Assembly (NCBI RefSeq): GCF_005239225.2
Contig: NC_133290.1
Location: 9,804,204 to 9,868,203, forward strand
From: Populus alba
Lineage: Eukaryota > Streptophyta > Magnoliopsida > Malpighiales > Salicaceae
Length of the DNA: 64,000 nucleotides
Direction: 5' to 3'
Numbering within the stretch: position 1 is the stretch's first letter; every line of letters begins with the position of its first letter. The position numbers and the translations under genes are program-made. Below are positions 25,713 to 38,599 of this stretch, piece by piece. Below the pieces are notes generated by a model. The model was not told where the DNA came from, ran no database searches, and saw nothing but the letters and a program-made list of their open reading frames with translations.

Positions 25713-28190
25713 AAACGACAATTCCACTGGAGAATTTTTGGACTACGCTTTGCCTTTTATTTATCAATTGCTATAATATGTGTTATGTTGTGTTTATATG
25801 ATTATTTCTTTTTACCACTTTAGCACGCATTCCTATTGTCATGCATCACTTCATGAGCACACACGTTAGATTTAAGATAGGTAGGGGAGTAATGGTATCC
25901 CAATAGCTTTAGCCTGGACAAGACTCATGAAACCTTCTAACTCTTGCTTAATTGTTTACTCGATAGTGGTTGATATGCCGATCTGATATTACTCAGGACA
26001 TCTATCTTCACATTACTTGTAAGCCTTATATCAATTTTTCAAGGACGATTATTGAGCATGCGAGAGACCTTTGGAGACTAGACAATAACTTACTCTTGTG
26101 ATGCACTTAACAATTAGAACTGACCTACTAGGTTGTACCATATGTAATCTCACTATAGAAAGTCCAACATGTGGCCTTTTGAATTCCAAGACCATTGGGT
26201 GGCAAATGGTTATCACATAGGATACAAGAGTATGAGTTGTTACAGCTAACAAAAAGGAACCAACTTGAATTGAAAGCTGAAAGGTTTATCAAAAGCTCAA
26301 ACTTAAGCAAGATTGGACAACGATCCCCTCGTTGGCATACTAATGATATTAGGTTCCTAAAATCCATGAATCACGACCATTGTCACCCCGTGAAGGGCAA
26401 ATCCATATTGAATTTGCATTTTCCTTATTGATAGCATCATCACTTGTGTATGTTTGCATAATTTTTATTTAGCGGATTGAAATATGGGTTTCCTATTGAA
26501 ATGCACCTATAACACTCAACTACGAAAAAGACAAATGAAAAATGAAGAAAGAGCCTAGTTGGAAGCCCAACACCAAAAAGAGTTAGAAAGTCCTAAAGAA
26601 TAAGTTGCATGGCTTACTAATCTACTTGAACAGGCCTTGAGATCTAAATTCAAAGAAGTAAAATTTATAGCTCAGCCTGAACCTTTGCTTGCAAATCCAT
26701 AAAATCTAGGGGCAAATGAGGTGTCATTTAAATCTCAACAAGCTACATATTTCCAAATTGCTCAACTAGCATATTTATAAGAATGTCGTCTACCATTGAC
26801 TTTACAATGAAGGAATCTTTAAAGGAAAAGATAGTAAAAGAAGATGGCCTAAAAAAAGTAGCTGCCCTAAAGTAAAGGATGAGGGCATTCGAGGGAATTA
26901 GCCTACATGACCATATAAAGGCTATTGAGATGTGTTTAGTACCTAATGTGATCATCCCTAAAAATTTTAGAGTGCTTGAATTCGTCAAATATATAGGAAC
27001 TCAATGCCTTATAACTCATCCTAAAGTATACTACAACAAAATGGTTGAGGTGGTCTATGATGAGAAACTATTGATTCAGTTCTCTTAAGACAATTTGAGT
27101 GACGTTGCTCTTACTTAGTTCATGTAGCTGGACAATACCAATGTAACAAAATGAAAGGACTTAGTTGATGCCTTTATTAGGTAGTATAAGTTCAATATAG
27201 ATGTGGGACCTGATAGGTGAAGCTTATAAGTTATGAAAAAGGACAACGAGGAGTCTATAAGAGAATACGTCTAAAGATGGCATGAGACAGTTATACAGGT
27301 TAAGCTCATTCATTGGGAAAGTTGGAAAAGGAGATGATCAACTTATTTTACAACACCTTTAAGGCCCCGTACTTTGAATATTTGGTTGGAAGCTCTACAC
27401 AATATTTTTTTTGACCTGGTTGCTATGGCTGAAAGGATTGAACAAGCCATCCGGTTAGAAAAGATTGTTGACTCAATTGAGAAGAAAAGTTTCACTGAAA
27501 AAATGAAAGAAATTGAGTTTCACAATATCAAAAGTAGTTATAAAGGCGAGAGAAAAACTACCAAGACAAAAACATCTAGAGATCAACCGTCTTGGAGATG
27601 ATGCCACAATTTCATTAGGCCAAGACTAGTCTATGTGTAACCTCAATTGACTATTGAAAAGGGCCCCTATCAAGGCATTCATAGGAGAGGGATAATTGGA
27701 AGATTCCATAAATTCCATTCAATGGTTGCTGAGTGTTTAACCCTTTTATGTGTTACCTTGTTAGTAATCATAGCTCAAGATGTTAGCATAAGGTCTTTGT
27801 TGTTGAGCCTCTTTTCTAAAATTTCAATGAAATAATGAGTTTGTCTTTCAATTGCATCTTTTCCTTTGATTTACAACCAAATATCCTGAAAGGGGTTCCC
27901 TCCAAAAACTCACAAATACACTTTTGAAGCATTGTATGATCTCATAGACTCAATTCATTTTCTCTTATCAAAATCTTTTCCCCTAGTGGAATTTTAAAAA
28001 ATTAAACTTGCCTTTTGATTTAAAAAATGATTTGATTTTTATTTAAAATGATATTTTTGACATTCTACTTGTAGAATGACATATGAATTAAGCAACTTTT
28101 TCATTGAGGTGACTAAATTTTAAACCAAAATGCATAAATAGAAAATGAATAGTCACCATCACACCGACTCTTGAGCAAGGTGTTTTTAAT
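25713..28190 (+). mobile_element. Internal region of the Tat/Ogre-like element with decayed gag
   Basis: A PBS-like acgacaattccactgga (25716-25732) resembles the tRNA-Arg type site GCGACTCCACTGGGGA used by Tat/Ogre elements. A ~1-kb leader follows. From about 26740 to 27600 plus-strand blocks match gypsy gag: a capsid segment with CLITHPKVYYNKMVE, then a block like AFIRQYKFNIDVGPDR, an ESIREYVQRWHETV block, and a tail rich in Glu/Lys after MAERIEQAIRLEKI. Stops and frameshifts occur throughout. Protease and polymerase are not present and no 3' LTR is found, so the element is truncated on the right. Confidence 0.65.
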
Positions 28191-28580
28191 GTATGTATAA
28201 TAGAGCATCGAGTGCGCGGGATCCTTTCTCTTTTTATTACTTCAAGGGTCTTTTATTCGACATTCTTATTAGAAAGGTTTCGGCATCCAGTTTTCTATTT
28301 TGGATCGCATCTTATGAAAGAAGATCTATTGGAAAAATAAATATCCAATTCCTCTTGGACTTATTTTCTTGGTCAGACGAACCCTATTTGTTTCATGAAA
28401 AGTGGTTTTATGGAAATTTTCTTCTATTTGTTTACCATTACAAAAAGTTTTTCAATAAAAAACATTTTCCGGTCAAAGTAAATTTTAACTTGGTTTTCAA
28501 GAAATTGTTTTCCTTTTATTTTAGACAGAAAATATTTTTTAGAAGTTGTGAAGAATTAAAAAAATATCTGATTATTTGTT
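28190..28580 (+). other. Unexplained 129-codon open frame, possibly organellar-derived
   Basis: The frame starts at 28193 and stops at 28582. Its first ~80 codons contain FSFYYFKGLLFDILIRK and RRSIGKINIQFLLDLFSW. They are richer in mixed codons than the surrounding low-complexity DNA. The style is reminiscent of plastid or mitochondrial spacer DNA, but I could not match it to a named organellar gene. The last ~45 codons run into an AT-rich dispersed repeat. Confidence 0.25.
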
Positions 28581-28613
28581 AATTGTATCAAATTTTCTCA
28601 ATCTTTTAATTGC

Positions 28614-28636
<23 letters not shown>
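28614..28636. repeat. (AT)n microsatellite
   Basis: About 11 AT dinucleotides followed by an oligo-T tract. Confidence 0.9.
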
Positions 28637-28644
<8 letters not shown>

Positions 28645-28689
28645 TTTTTAAATAATTTGTTTTTTAATTTCATACCTTAAAATTCAACT

Positions 28690-29165
28690 GAATTTGATTT
28701 TTATACCATCTTTTGATTATTATTTATTTTTTTCTTATCATTTTTTTAATTGAAATTTTTTATTTATCAGATTTGGTTCTCATTATTTTGATTATTATTT
28801 ATTTTATTTAAATATTATATGAAATTAAAATATTTTTTTCAATTACATCATCTTTCAAATTTTTTATTAGTCAAATGTAGTCTCTATTTTTTTTTATTAA
28901 TATTTATTTTATTTGAAATAATTTATAAAATTATATTTTTTTTCAATTTAATCATCCTTTAACTTTTTTATCTTTCAGATTTGGTCTCTATTCTTTTAAT
29001 AAATTTGAAAAAAAAAATCAAAATATTAATAAATTATTTTATAGTTTATTTTTCTTGACATAATCAAATATTAAAAAATATTTTTCAACTTATTTTTTAT
29101 GATACTATCAAAAATTAAAAAATAATTTATTTTTAATAAAAACCATTATTTTAAAATAATGGTTT
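28690..29165. repeat. Degenerate AT-rich tandem repeat
   Basis: A unit of about 85-110 bp recurs about four times. Each copy contains a variant of tcagatttggtctctat, then a run of attattatttattttatt and tttttcaatt. It ends close to a short hairpin near 29145-29170, aaaccattatttt/aaaataatggttt. Confidence 0.6.
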
Positions 29166-29384
29166 TTAGAATGGTTCATCCAGCAAACAATCGTGCCCCT
29201 AATCTTTTAAGAATTTCAAAGGTAAAAAATTCCAAGCCGCGTTCAATTAGTCAACGTCCAATAGACGAGGAGTAGCCAACTTGGTGTTTAGGGATGCAAT
29301 TAATATGTGGGAGAGCTTCATCTCATGTGTCTGATTTAACTGAACAATTCTCTCTTTTTCATCTGGAAAAACAAAAGCGAAAAC

Positions 29385-32300
29385 ATGGTTGACTCGAACC
29401 TTAACAAGGTTAGTTTTTTCCCCCTTTTTTCTTGGTTTGATTTCATTTTTTTTAGCTATTGTCTATGTTAGAAAGATTTTAAATATTGATTGAAACCCAG
29501 TTGCTAGAATGGATTTTATGTTGTTATTCTGTTAGAAAGTTTTGATCTTGACATAAATTTAGAGTACATAGGAGAGGTCAGAAGGAGAAAATTTTGTAGG
29601 TAAAGTACAAATCTTTATCAAATTATTTTGTTGCTTTTGACTTTACTTGTATCACGGGAACAAAAAATAGATTGGTGATTTAAAAATTGTTGAGATAGAG
29701 ATTAAAATGATATGCATGATTCACAAGGTTTTCTTCGCATACTTTTGATAAATACTGCCACTGGAATTTGCATGTAATATAACATCGAGTAGTTTCTTAT
29801 ACAGGAGAAGGATCCTGGTTATCATTATTGGGAAAGAAGTTTTATTGGAAAGGTTTTAAAATTTTGAGAGACATAAAGAAGTTGAGTGCTAGTGATGGTG
29901 TTTTTGAAGTTTTGGGATTGAAATATAAAGTGGTCTAACTGATTCAAGACTGTTGAAGTAGTTCTAGTTTGGAAATAGTTTGTCTGAATGGAATATGTTT
30001 GTGCAGTTCGTTTGACCAGAATTTGGTAAAGATCGTGGTACTTTTGATGAAGTAAATGGAAACTCTTAAGATGTTGTTTTTGTTGTATTAAGCAGTGGAA
30101 GAGAAAAGTAATGCTGTTGTTTTTCATGTGGTATTCTTTTCTTGCATACACAGGAGCATTTGGTAACAGTGGTTAGCGAGGATCATGAGACACCATGCTG
30201 GGGGTGTGGGTTGCGTCTTCTTCACCCACCTAATGCACCTGTTTTCAAATGTGTCTGGTGTGGGGCAATAACAGATAAATATGAGTCGAAATGTGATCAC
30301 AAGAATTATTGGTGGAGACACATGCGTGACCGTTGCTTTGTATGTGTCCTCATCGGCTTCATTCTCTTTGTAATATGTATGTCACAGTAATTTCTTCTTT
30401 CAAACTGTGTGTCTCATTCCTTGCAGTGAACATGTTTTTAAGCATTCTTTTTGTAGAACTTTTAAAAAGAGGAATGAAGCAATTTTAACTTTGGAAAGTT
30501 AAAAGGAAGTTTTCTAACTGGCTTGAACTTCTCTTTTTCTATTTGCTGTTATCCTTGTTGCAAATATCATATTTTCTTTCAACTTGCATTTGACTTCATG
30601 AACTAGGATCTTCATTTTCACAAAATCAAATTTCATCCTAAAGACCGTATTTCTCTTTAGTGAACTATACAAGGATATCTATTGATTTCAGAATTAATCC
30701 AGAAACATTTTTCATCAAACCATTTTCTGATTTACTGCTCTTTAATATCACTGAAGTTTTTATCTATCTCATCTTAATCCAATTTCTGAAAGTGCAGGTG
30801 GTGGTGTGTGGGCAGTGTACCCTGTCATCTTCTCCATCAGTTTTTTTTGTGGGATTTTCCATCTAACCATAACAGGTATCTTGTCAATAACTACTGTATT
30901 ACTCTTTACTCTTACGGCCTTAAGAAGTGCTGGAACACCACCTCTAATAGAGTGGGGTAGCTACCCAGCTGTGGGAAAAAAACAGCTTGAAAACTACACC
31001 TTCTGTCACTATTGTTCAAAGCCCAAGTCACCGAGAACTCATCACTGCCGTACATGTGGAATCTGTGTACTGGACATGGATCATCACTGTCCTTTTGTAA
31101 GTTCCCATTATCTCTAGAATTTTGAAATAATTTAATAATCTGAAAGCATGGATGTGGAGTCTTGTTTCTGCATGTTATTTATTCTCTTGGAATTGTGACT
31201 TCCTACTAGTTTTACTTGGGTAATCTGTGAAAGCTGTATTTATCTGGAAATGTAAGGACTAAGGAGCTTGCAGTCCATACCTTAAGTTTGGATTTCTTCT
31301 ATTGGAAATTTGTCTTCAGTGTTGACTTGTTATGACCAGGAAGAAGTTGAATGGCCTTTCAATCTTAGGTTGCAGCCTGCTTTCCTTTTTTGATGAATTT
31401 ACAGCGGCCTGCTTTCCCGTCACTGTATAAATTTGTACCAGTCTTAGCATCTTATTGCATTGCTAAACAAGAGAAAAAAAGATGAAAATAGACTGGATTT
31501 TAATACATAAAGATATCCATATTTTGGGTACAAATTCATTTTTTTTCCCCCAAGGATCTCAAAATTATTTTTCTTTGCTGAAGCTAATGTTAAAGTTTGG
31601 AGCTATGTTTATGACCTGTCAGGCTTTGGATTGCCGTACTATGTTCTGCTGAGTGCATGTAAAGAGCAATAGCAACTATGTAATGGATACAATACATACT
31701 CATCAATTTCTCCCTTTTCCGGCTATTAAGTACCGGAATTAGACTTCCTTTTCAGATCCTAATAATTGGTAAACAAGTTAAATTACAATATATTCGTATC
31801 TTTAATTAGTACCACTTTATCTGGCTGCCAACTTGAACATTTTTCTGATGTTTCTCATATTTTACCATTTTAAACTCTGTTTAATTGCCTTTTCTTCTTT
31901 TTTCCTATGCCTTGTATTTTTTTTAGTGTATATCTTACATGGACACGCATATAAGAATCCATATGCGTACTCACTTGCAATCAGGATTTACAATTGAAAA
32001 CGACTCTATTAATAAAAGAGGGAGGTGGTTAAACTTCATGAAGGCCTTCACATTCAGTTTTCCTTCTCATTTTTAAACCCAAGTTAAATTAACATATAAA
32101 ATTTTGAGAGCCTGAGGATGCATTGCAATCTATCAAGTCAAAATAATTACAGAGGGAGTAGTTATTAATGCAATGTATTTGTTTCGTATTGAGGTTATGC
32201 CTTGGAAGGTAGCTTGCTGGATTGGCCACCCAGCCCATCTCAGACCTTGTCTATACATGGATTGTGTTATGAATGTTCACTAGGTTATTTTTCTATCCTA

Positions 32301-32886
32301 TGTGCAAATTTGGTCGTTACTTTCTCCATCAACTTGCCCTTACTTTACACATGTTCTTGCATGCTAAGGACACTAACCATGCCTTATTAAAATCTTTTTG
32401 CAGATTGGAAATTGTGTTGGTGCAGCAAATCACCAACACTTCATTGCATTCCTTATATCAGTTCTTGTGAGCACAATGTATGTTACAATCATGTCTGCAT
32501 ATGCTGGTTTGCATATATGGCCTCCGTTAACATACAGATACCTAGACCATTTTCGTGGTGGTGACAGATCTTTGGCTTGGAGAGCATTGCAGGATGTTGC
32601 TATTGCATTAGTAAGCTCTGCGGTGCTCCTTTCCACAAGAGGGCTTGTACTTGTCTATCTTTTTGTTTCCAGTATTTCTTTAGAGATTGGAATAAGCGTT
32701 CTTCTGTGGCAGCAGCTCTGCTACATATACGAGGGACAAACTTACTTAAGCAGCTTAAGTATGCGGGGAGGTGACGCAGCTGGAGAAAAAGATTGCAAAA
32801 ATCTTTTCCGTTTCTTCAGCTGCCCATATCCTGTTTTAAGATTCTTGCCAAATTTCTGGAATTCACCCAAGAGACACGAGAAGTGA
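29385..32886 (+). CDS. PAT11: DHHC-type protein S-acyltransferase (342 aa), PAT11-like
   Basis: Four exons join in phase: 29385-29408, 30154-30376, 30798-31096 and 32404-32886 (1029 nt in all). The first exon encodes only MVDSNLNK. The product matches Arabidopsis PAT11 (At3g18620) in length and layout: an N-terminal zinc-ribbon-like CWGCG...CVWCG region, hydrophobic segments at about 60-82 and 88-125, then the cysteine-rich DHHC domain (about 150-200). The catalytic DHHC is at residues 177-180. Two further membrane segments and a cytosolic C terminus follow, with [10 protein letters not shown] at the place of the TTxE motif. The enzyme transfers palmitate to cysteines of target proteins, and the DHHC cysteine forms the acyl intermediate. 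It is an integral membrane protein of the endomembrane system or plasma membrane. No lesion is seen. Family assignment is firm, orthology to PAT11 likely. Confidence 0.93.
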
Positions 32887-33184
32887 AATGGATACGTTGG
32901 CAGTGAAAGACACCATTATTTTCTGCAAAACTTAGAGAATCGGTGCCCCTTTCTCCTAGAAACCTTTCAATTTCTTTTGGGATCAACTCCAAGGCGACTC
33001 AGTCTAGCCTCTTCTGATTGCTCTTAATTTATTTACCATTTTGATAGGTAACACAGGCAGTTGATATTGCAATTCAGTGTATTTTTATTACATAATGGAA
33101 GTGAGAAGACAGAGATAGGGAAGGTTCTTTTTTTTTTTTGTATATTCTGAGTCTCTGACAGTGTTGCTAGCCTTCTATCTACCT

Positions 33185-33190
33185 AATAAA
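33185..33190 (+). terminator. Candidate polyadenylation signal of the PAT11-like gene
   Basis: AATAAA lies about 300 bp after the stop codon in T-rich DNA. Plant signals are weak and variable, so this is only a candidate. Confidence 0.3.
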
Positions 33191-33368
33191 TATATATTTT
33201 TTGCCGGTTCCATGGTTTGTTAATTCCTCCCCGCATCTGTTTCAAATTTTATTAGTAAATTACATTATTTTTATTTTAATATGACTATGGTGCATCTTTA
33301 TTTTTAACATAACAGTGGAGTATATTTAATACAATTAAAATTGTTGTTATATGGTTTTCTTACGTCTT

Positions 33369-33535
33369 AGTATTGTCAGATTTTTTATTTGTTTAAATCG
33401 AGGAGACCGAGATAATTGAATATAAAGCAAATCGAAGAAACGGACCTGATATTTTGAGGGTATAATAAAGGTATTCTCAACAACATATCAATTCTGGTCT
33501 CCTCGATTTAAACAAATAAAAAATCTGACAATACT
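33369..33535. repeat. Perfect 40-bp inverted repeat (foldback)
   Basis: The arm at 33369-33408 (starting agtattgtcagattttttat) is the exact reverse complement of 33496-33535. The 87-bp spacer is AT-rich with no symmetry. A transcript would form a perfect 40-bp stem. The flanks show no clear target duplication. It begins about 480 bp after the PAT11 stop codon. Confidence 0.9.
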
Positions 33536-33968
33536 TACATCATTCGTGTTGTTTTCTCCTTGTTTAGATTGAGATAATTAAATATATAAAAATTATAAAA
33601 CTTAATTTAAAAAAATTAAATCTAAAAGGTTGAAAAAAAATGGTATAAAAAGAAACCCTAATATAAAAAGAATGATGTTAACTGAAATTAAGTTTTTAAA
33701 TCTATGACTTGTGTTATAAAACTAAGATCATCTAATCTAGAAAAAACATAAAGCTCAATTCCTAACCAATCTTATTTAGAATGATGAAATTGAAAATTCA
33801 TTCGAACTTACAAAAGAACCTAAAATAAAATAAAAATAGTAATCAAACGAATAAATGTCAAGTTATAAATGAAAACAAATAAGAGGACTCTGGTATTTTT
33901 GGATTGAATGATGAAATTGAAAAGAAAATTAAATTTCATGAAAGGATAAAAAAAAAAAAAAAAAAAAG
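33536..33968. other. AT-rich intergenic DNA
   Basis: Nothing recognised apart from an oligo-A tract at about 33951-33967 next to the CACTA terminus. Confidence 0.4.
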
Positions 33969-34242
33969 CACTATAAAAAAAAATTAGCAAATATAAATGA
34001 AAACACCGACATAATTTTTTCATCAGTAGATTGCGGTGAACTTTACCGACAGAATAGTCTGTTGTTGTATCCATCGGTAAATAGAGAAGGAAATATTCAC
34101 TCGGTATATACCAAGGGAATTACAGTAAAAAATATATATATATTAAAAAAAACTAAAATATACAATGATGTGTCATTTATAGAAACGGAATGAGTGAAAG
34201 AATTAACCTATCAGTGAATCCTTCCATAATATTGTCAGTAAT

Positions 34243-34465
34243 ATTATTAGAGCCTGTTTGTTTTGGTGTTTCAAAAGCGCTTTTGAAAAAAAAATTTATT
34301 TTATTTTATTTTTTCCTTTGCTTCAAATTAATATTTATTTGGTGTTTTTTGATCATTTTGATGCACTGATGTCAAAAATATTTTTTTAAAAAAAATTGAT
34401 GATTTTTCAAGTGAAAAGCACTTTGAAAAGCAACTACAGCCACACTCTCAAACACACAATTAATT
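34243..34465. mobile_element. Short TIR element (MITE-like) inside the CACTA 5' region
   Basis: A ~220-bp segment starts gagcctgtttgttttggtg and ends ccacactctcaaacacac. The ends show partial inverted similarity (tgttt...aaaca). An inner caaaagcgcttttg palindrome and the matching aagcactttgaaaagc are typical of a common plant MITE family. The target duplication is not resolved. Confidence 0.5.
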
Positions 34466-37400
34466 TATAACCTAGCAAGCGACCCTCCTCTCCCATTTAT
34501 TCCTCTTCATCCTAGTTCTGCAATAAACAACATACCCTCTATTTTAGCATAAATCAACCTCCCACCATAAAACCGGCCAACCCAACACTCAGTTTGTCAA
34601 CATCTCTATTCTAATTTAAATTTTATTGAGGATCCCCCACATCAAGTAAGTAAAACTATCCATTTTTTATTTGAACTCAATTTTAAAATGTTAATTTTTA
34701 TTGCATATTTTGTAGTATATGTATTATGTTGGGTGTTTACTTGTTTTATAGCTTTTTCCCATAGAAATTTGTTGTATGAATGTATGATTGTATATGTTAG
34801 GGTTTGTTTGAGATTTTTTTAAAAAAAATATTTGTTTGTAAATTGATGAAATTTATTTCAAATTTGTGACTTAGGTGTTTTGTAATGAAATAAATAATGG
34901 CTTATTTAAGGAGTTCATTTTTTGTTTTGTCAATTTTATTGTTGACTTGAAAATTTTGGTAAATGTATAGAAATATGAATTTATAAAGATAATTGATAAT
35001 GAATTAAGACTACTATTAAAATAGATTGAATAAGTGTGAGTTAAATCAATGTTAGTTAATTTAGTTAGTTTACATAAGTAATTAATACATGTTGTCATCA
35101 ATATTCTATATAGGTTTGATATTAGTAATGGATGAACGTTCATGGAGGTATCGAGATTCACCCGAATGGTTGCGTAGGATGGATCATTGTAATGAGATTG
35201 AGGGTTTTATTAATTACACACTATCTAATCCAAAAAATATTAGTGGAGGTGGTATTAGATATTCGCGTAAGAGATGTAAGAGTAAAAAAGTTTCATAATC
35301 TATATCTTGTCACGATGCATCTTCTATATAAAGGGTTCATAGAGAAATATCATATGTTACTTACGAGTCCATGATATAAAGGATGGCTGAGTCCACTTCT
35401 AATTCTAGCATTGTGCATGAAGTTATAGATGACAATAGTAATTCTTATATGAATATGGTTATGGATGCAATGATAGTGAATTAGAGTTATGCAGGTGAAT
35501 GTCCAATCATAAATGAAGAACTTGATGCTAACACAACCAGGTTCTTTGATCTTTTGAAAGATTCTGATAAACAATTATGAGATGGGTACAGAAATCATAG
35601 TAAATTATTGGTTGTTACATAAATGTTCACTATCAAGTCAGATTATAGATTGAGTGAGGCTGTTTATGATAAAATTATCGAACAGGTGATAAGAATTTTA
35701 CTTAAAAAGAATAGGCTGGAAAAAAACTTTTATACTATTAAATCCATAATGAAACCCTTCGACCTAAGATACCAGAAAATTGACATGCATCCAAACTTCT
35801 ACATACTGCTCGTAATAAACCCAGAACTGACAGTAGAAGGACTCTTGTTGCACCTAGAAAACTTAAATGCATCTCAATCACACTTAGACTGCAATAGTTA
35901 TTCATGTCTCTAAAAATGGATGAGCACATGATATGACATCATTCATATGATATAGTAGATGAAGTGATAGTGCACCCTTCCAATGATGAAACTTGAAAAC
36001 ATTTTATTAAGGCGCATCCTTAATTTTTAATGGAAGTAGGGAGCTTGTGTCTTGGGTTATGTACAGATAAATTCAATCCATTCAGTTCATTTACTACTTC
36101 TTATTCTTGTTGGCTGGTGATACTAATAATTTACAACTTGCCATCGAGGATATGTGTGAGGCCAGAATACTTGTTTTTATCTATGATCATACCCTGTCCT
36201 AATAGTCCAGGTCGGAATATAAATGTTTGTCTTCAACCATTAATTGATGAGTTGAAGTAGTTATGGTCATTCAGGACTTTGACTTATAATGTATCAAGGA
36301 AACAAAATTTTCAGATGAAGACAACTTTGATGTGGACTATCAATGATTTTCTTGCGTGTGGAATGGTTTCTACTTGAGCACGTATGAGAAATTAGTAAGT
36401 ACATACTGTATAGAAAATAATAAGGCCTTCATGTTAACAAATTATAGCAAAATGTCTTTTTTTTATTGCCACCGGCAATTTTTGTCAATAAAACACAAGT
36501 ATAGAAAGAACATAAATGACCTCTTTATTAGTAAAGTTAAAATGGATGATGCACTGTTGCTATCATTAAGTAAAGAATTGTATGACGTAGTGTCGTAGTA
36601 CAATGACATTGAGTTTAGTTTTTAATTTGGTAAGTATAATTTTCCTAGTTTTGGTTTGACCTGCAGTTGGGTAAATCGAAGTATTTTCTGAGAGCTTTCT
36701 TATTGGAATACTAATCTCCTCTGCTATAACCTTAATGTCATGCACATTGAAAATAACATGTTTGAAAACATTTTTAACATAATTATAAACATGAAAGGGA
36801 AGACAAGGAAATGCTTTTATGATGGTTCACTATAAAAGTATACCTTTGTTTTGTCACTGTGAAAATATGAAGTTGAATTATGATGGTTCACTGGTTATAA
36901 GTCTAAATCTAACTTCGCCTTAGACAAGAATGCACAATTACTTGTCTACCAATGGCTTAAGATTCTGTATTTTCTTGATGGATAAGTTTAGAACATATCT
37001 ATATTGATGAATTTAGAAGTTTACATATTGTATGGAATGAAGAGTTATGACTATCACATGTTTATGTAAATACCCATTCCACTAGCTTACCAGGATTTAT
37101 TTCTAAATGGTATATAGAGTGCACTCACAGAGATCATTCACTTCTTTAAAGATAAATGCTCTAACAAGTTGCAAACACAACACATGGAAAAGCTTGAAAT
37201 GAATATCGTCTAGAAAATTTACACACTTGAGATGATATTCCCTCCATCGTTATTCGACTCAATTGAGCATCTACCCATATATTTACTGTTTGAGGTAAAA
37301 TTTCGAGGCTCAATCCAATATAGATGAATGTATCCATTCAAGAGGTTAGGGATTGCACATGAATCATAATTAAAATTATATTGTCTTTATTTTAATTCAA

Positions 37401-38599
37401 AATATTCATTTAATTCCATGTAGATACTTATTCAACCTTAAGAGAAAAGTAAAAAACAAGGTGCATGTTAAGGCTTTAATATACAAGGCTATATTATTAA
37501 AGAGATCTTAACATTTGTCTCATATTATTTTGAGCCTCATTTGAGAATAAGAATAAACCGTGTTCCAAGATATGATGATGGTAGAGAAGTGCCTTCAACT
37601 GAAAAGTTGTCCATATTCTCTCATCCTGGACAACCTATATTAAAAAATGTTATGAGGAGAAGATGCTTGACATAAATTGAATTCAGACAAGCACATAATT
37701 ATGTGTTATTTAATTATGATGAAATAAGACCTTTTATTTAGTAAGTATAATAATTAACATGTTAATTTCAAACAATTTATCTCTTATAATATCATAAACT
37801 AATAGATTATTGAAATCTTTGTAAGAAACATCATAAATTTTTACTATCCCAAAACTCACAGCTAACTAAATCTTAAATCTTTCGATAACAAGATAAACAA
37901 TTTTTCACGTGATTCATATCACATGTAGGGACTGTTTGATTATTCTTATATTTCAAGATACTTAATTTCATTACACATTTCTTGTTAACTGTTAATGGTT
38001 ATAATTGTACTAGGTTTATCAATTGGGTGGGAATGCTAGTATTATTTTAAATTTACTAAGTCTAGGTCCTGAAAGAAAGGTGAAGTGCTACAATAAGTAT
38101 TTCATCAATGAACATGTTTTCACACTAAAGAGTATGGTCATGGTAGAAAGACATATAATAGTGGAGTATGTGTTAAGGTATCTTCTTCTAATAAGTTTGA
38201 GGTTGACTATTATGAGAAGTTAAAAGAGGTTATTGAATTGCAATATCATAGCAAGCAAAATAAAGTTTTTATATTCAAATGTTATGATACCACTAATAAA
38301 GGAATCATAGTAGATCCCTATCAAGGTTTGGTCAAATTAATACAAATGCTAGACTCTGTAATGTTGATGATGTCGCCAAGCAATGGCAACAAGTTTATTA
38401 CATATACTCTTTTCTTTTAAAAGGATTGTTTGAGATTTGATTGGTTATCTATAGTAAAAACCAAACATAGAGATTGTGTTCAGGTTGTTCAGGATATGAT
38501 ATAAACCAAGTTAGGTCTAAATTTATCCTTAAAATATCCATTTACTAGTTTTGTAAGATCGAGCATGTCTCTCAAACCATACATCAAAATGAGCCAAAA

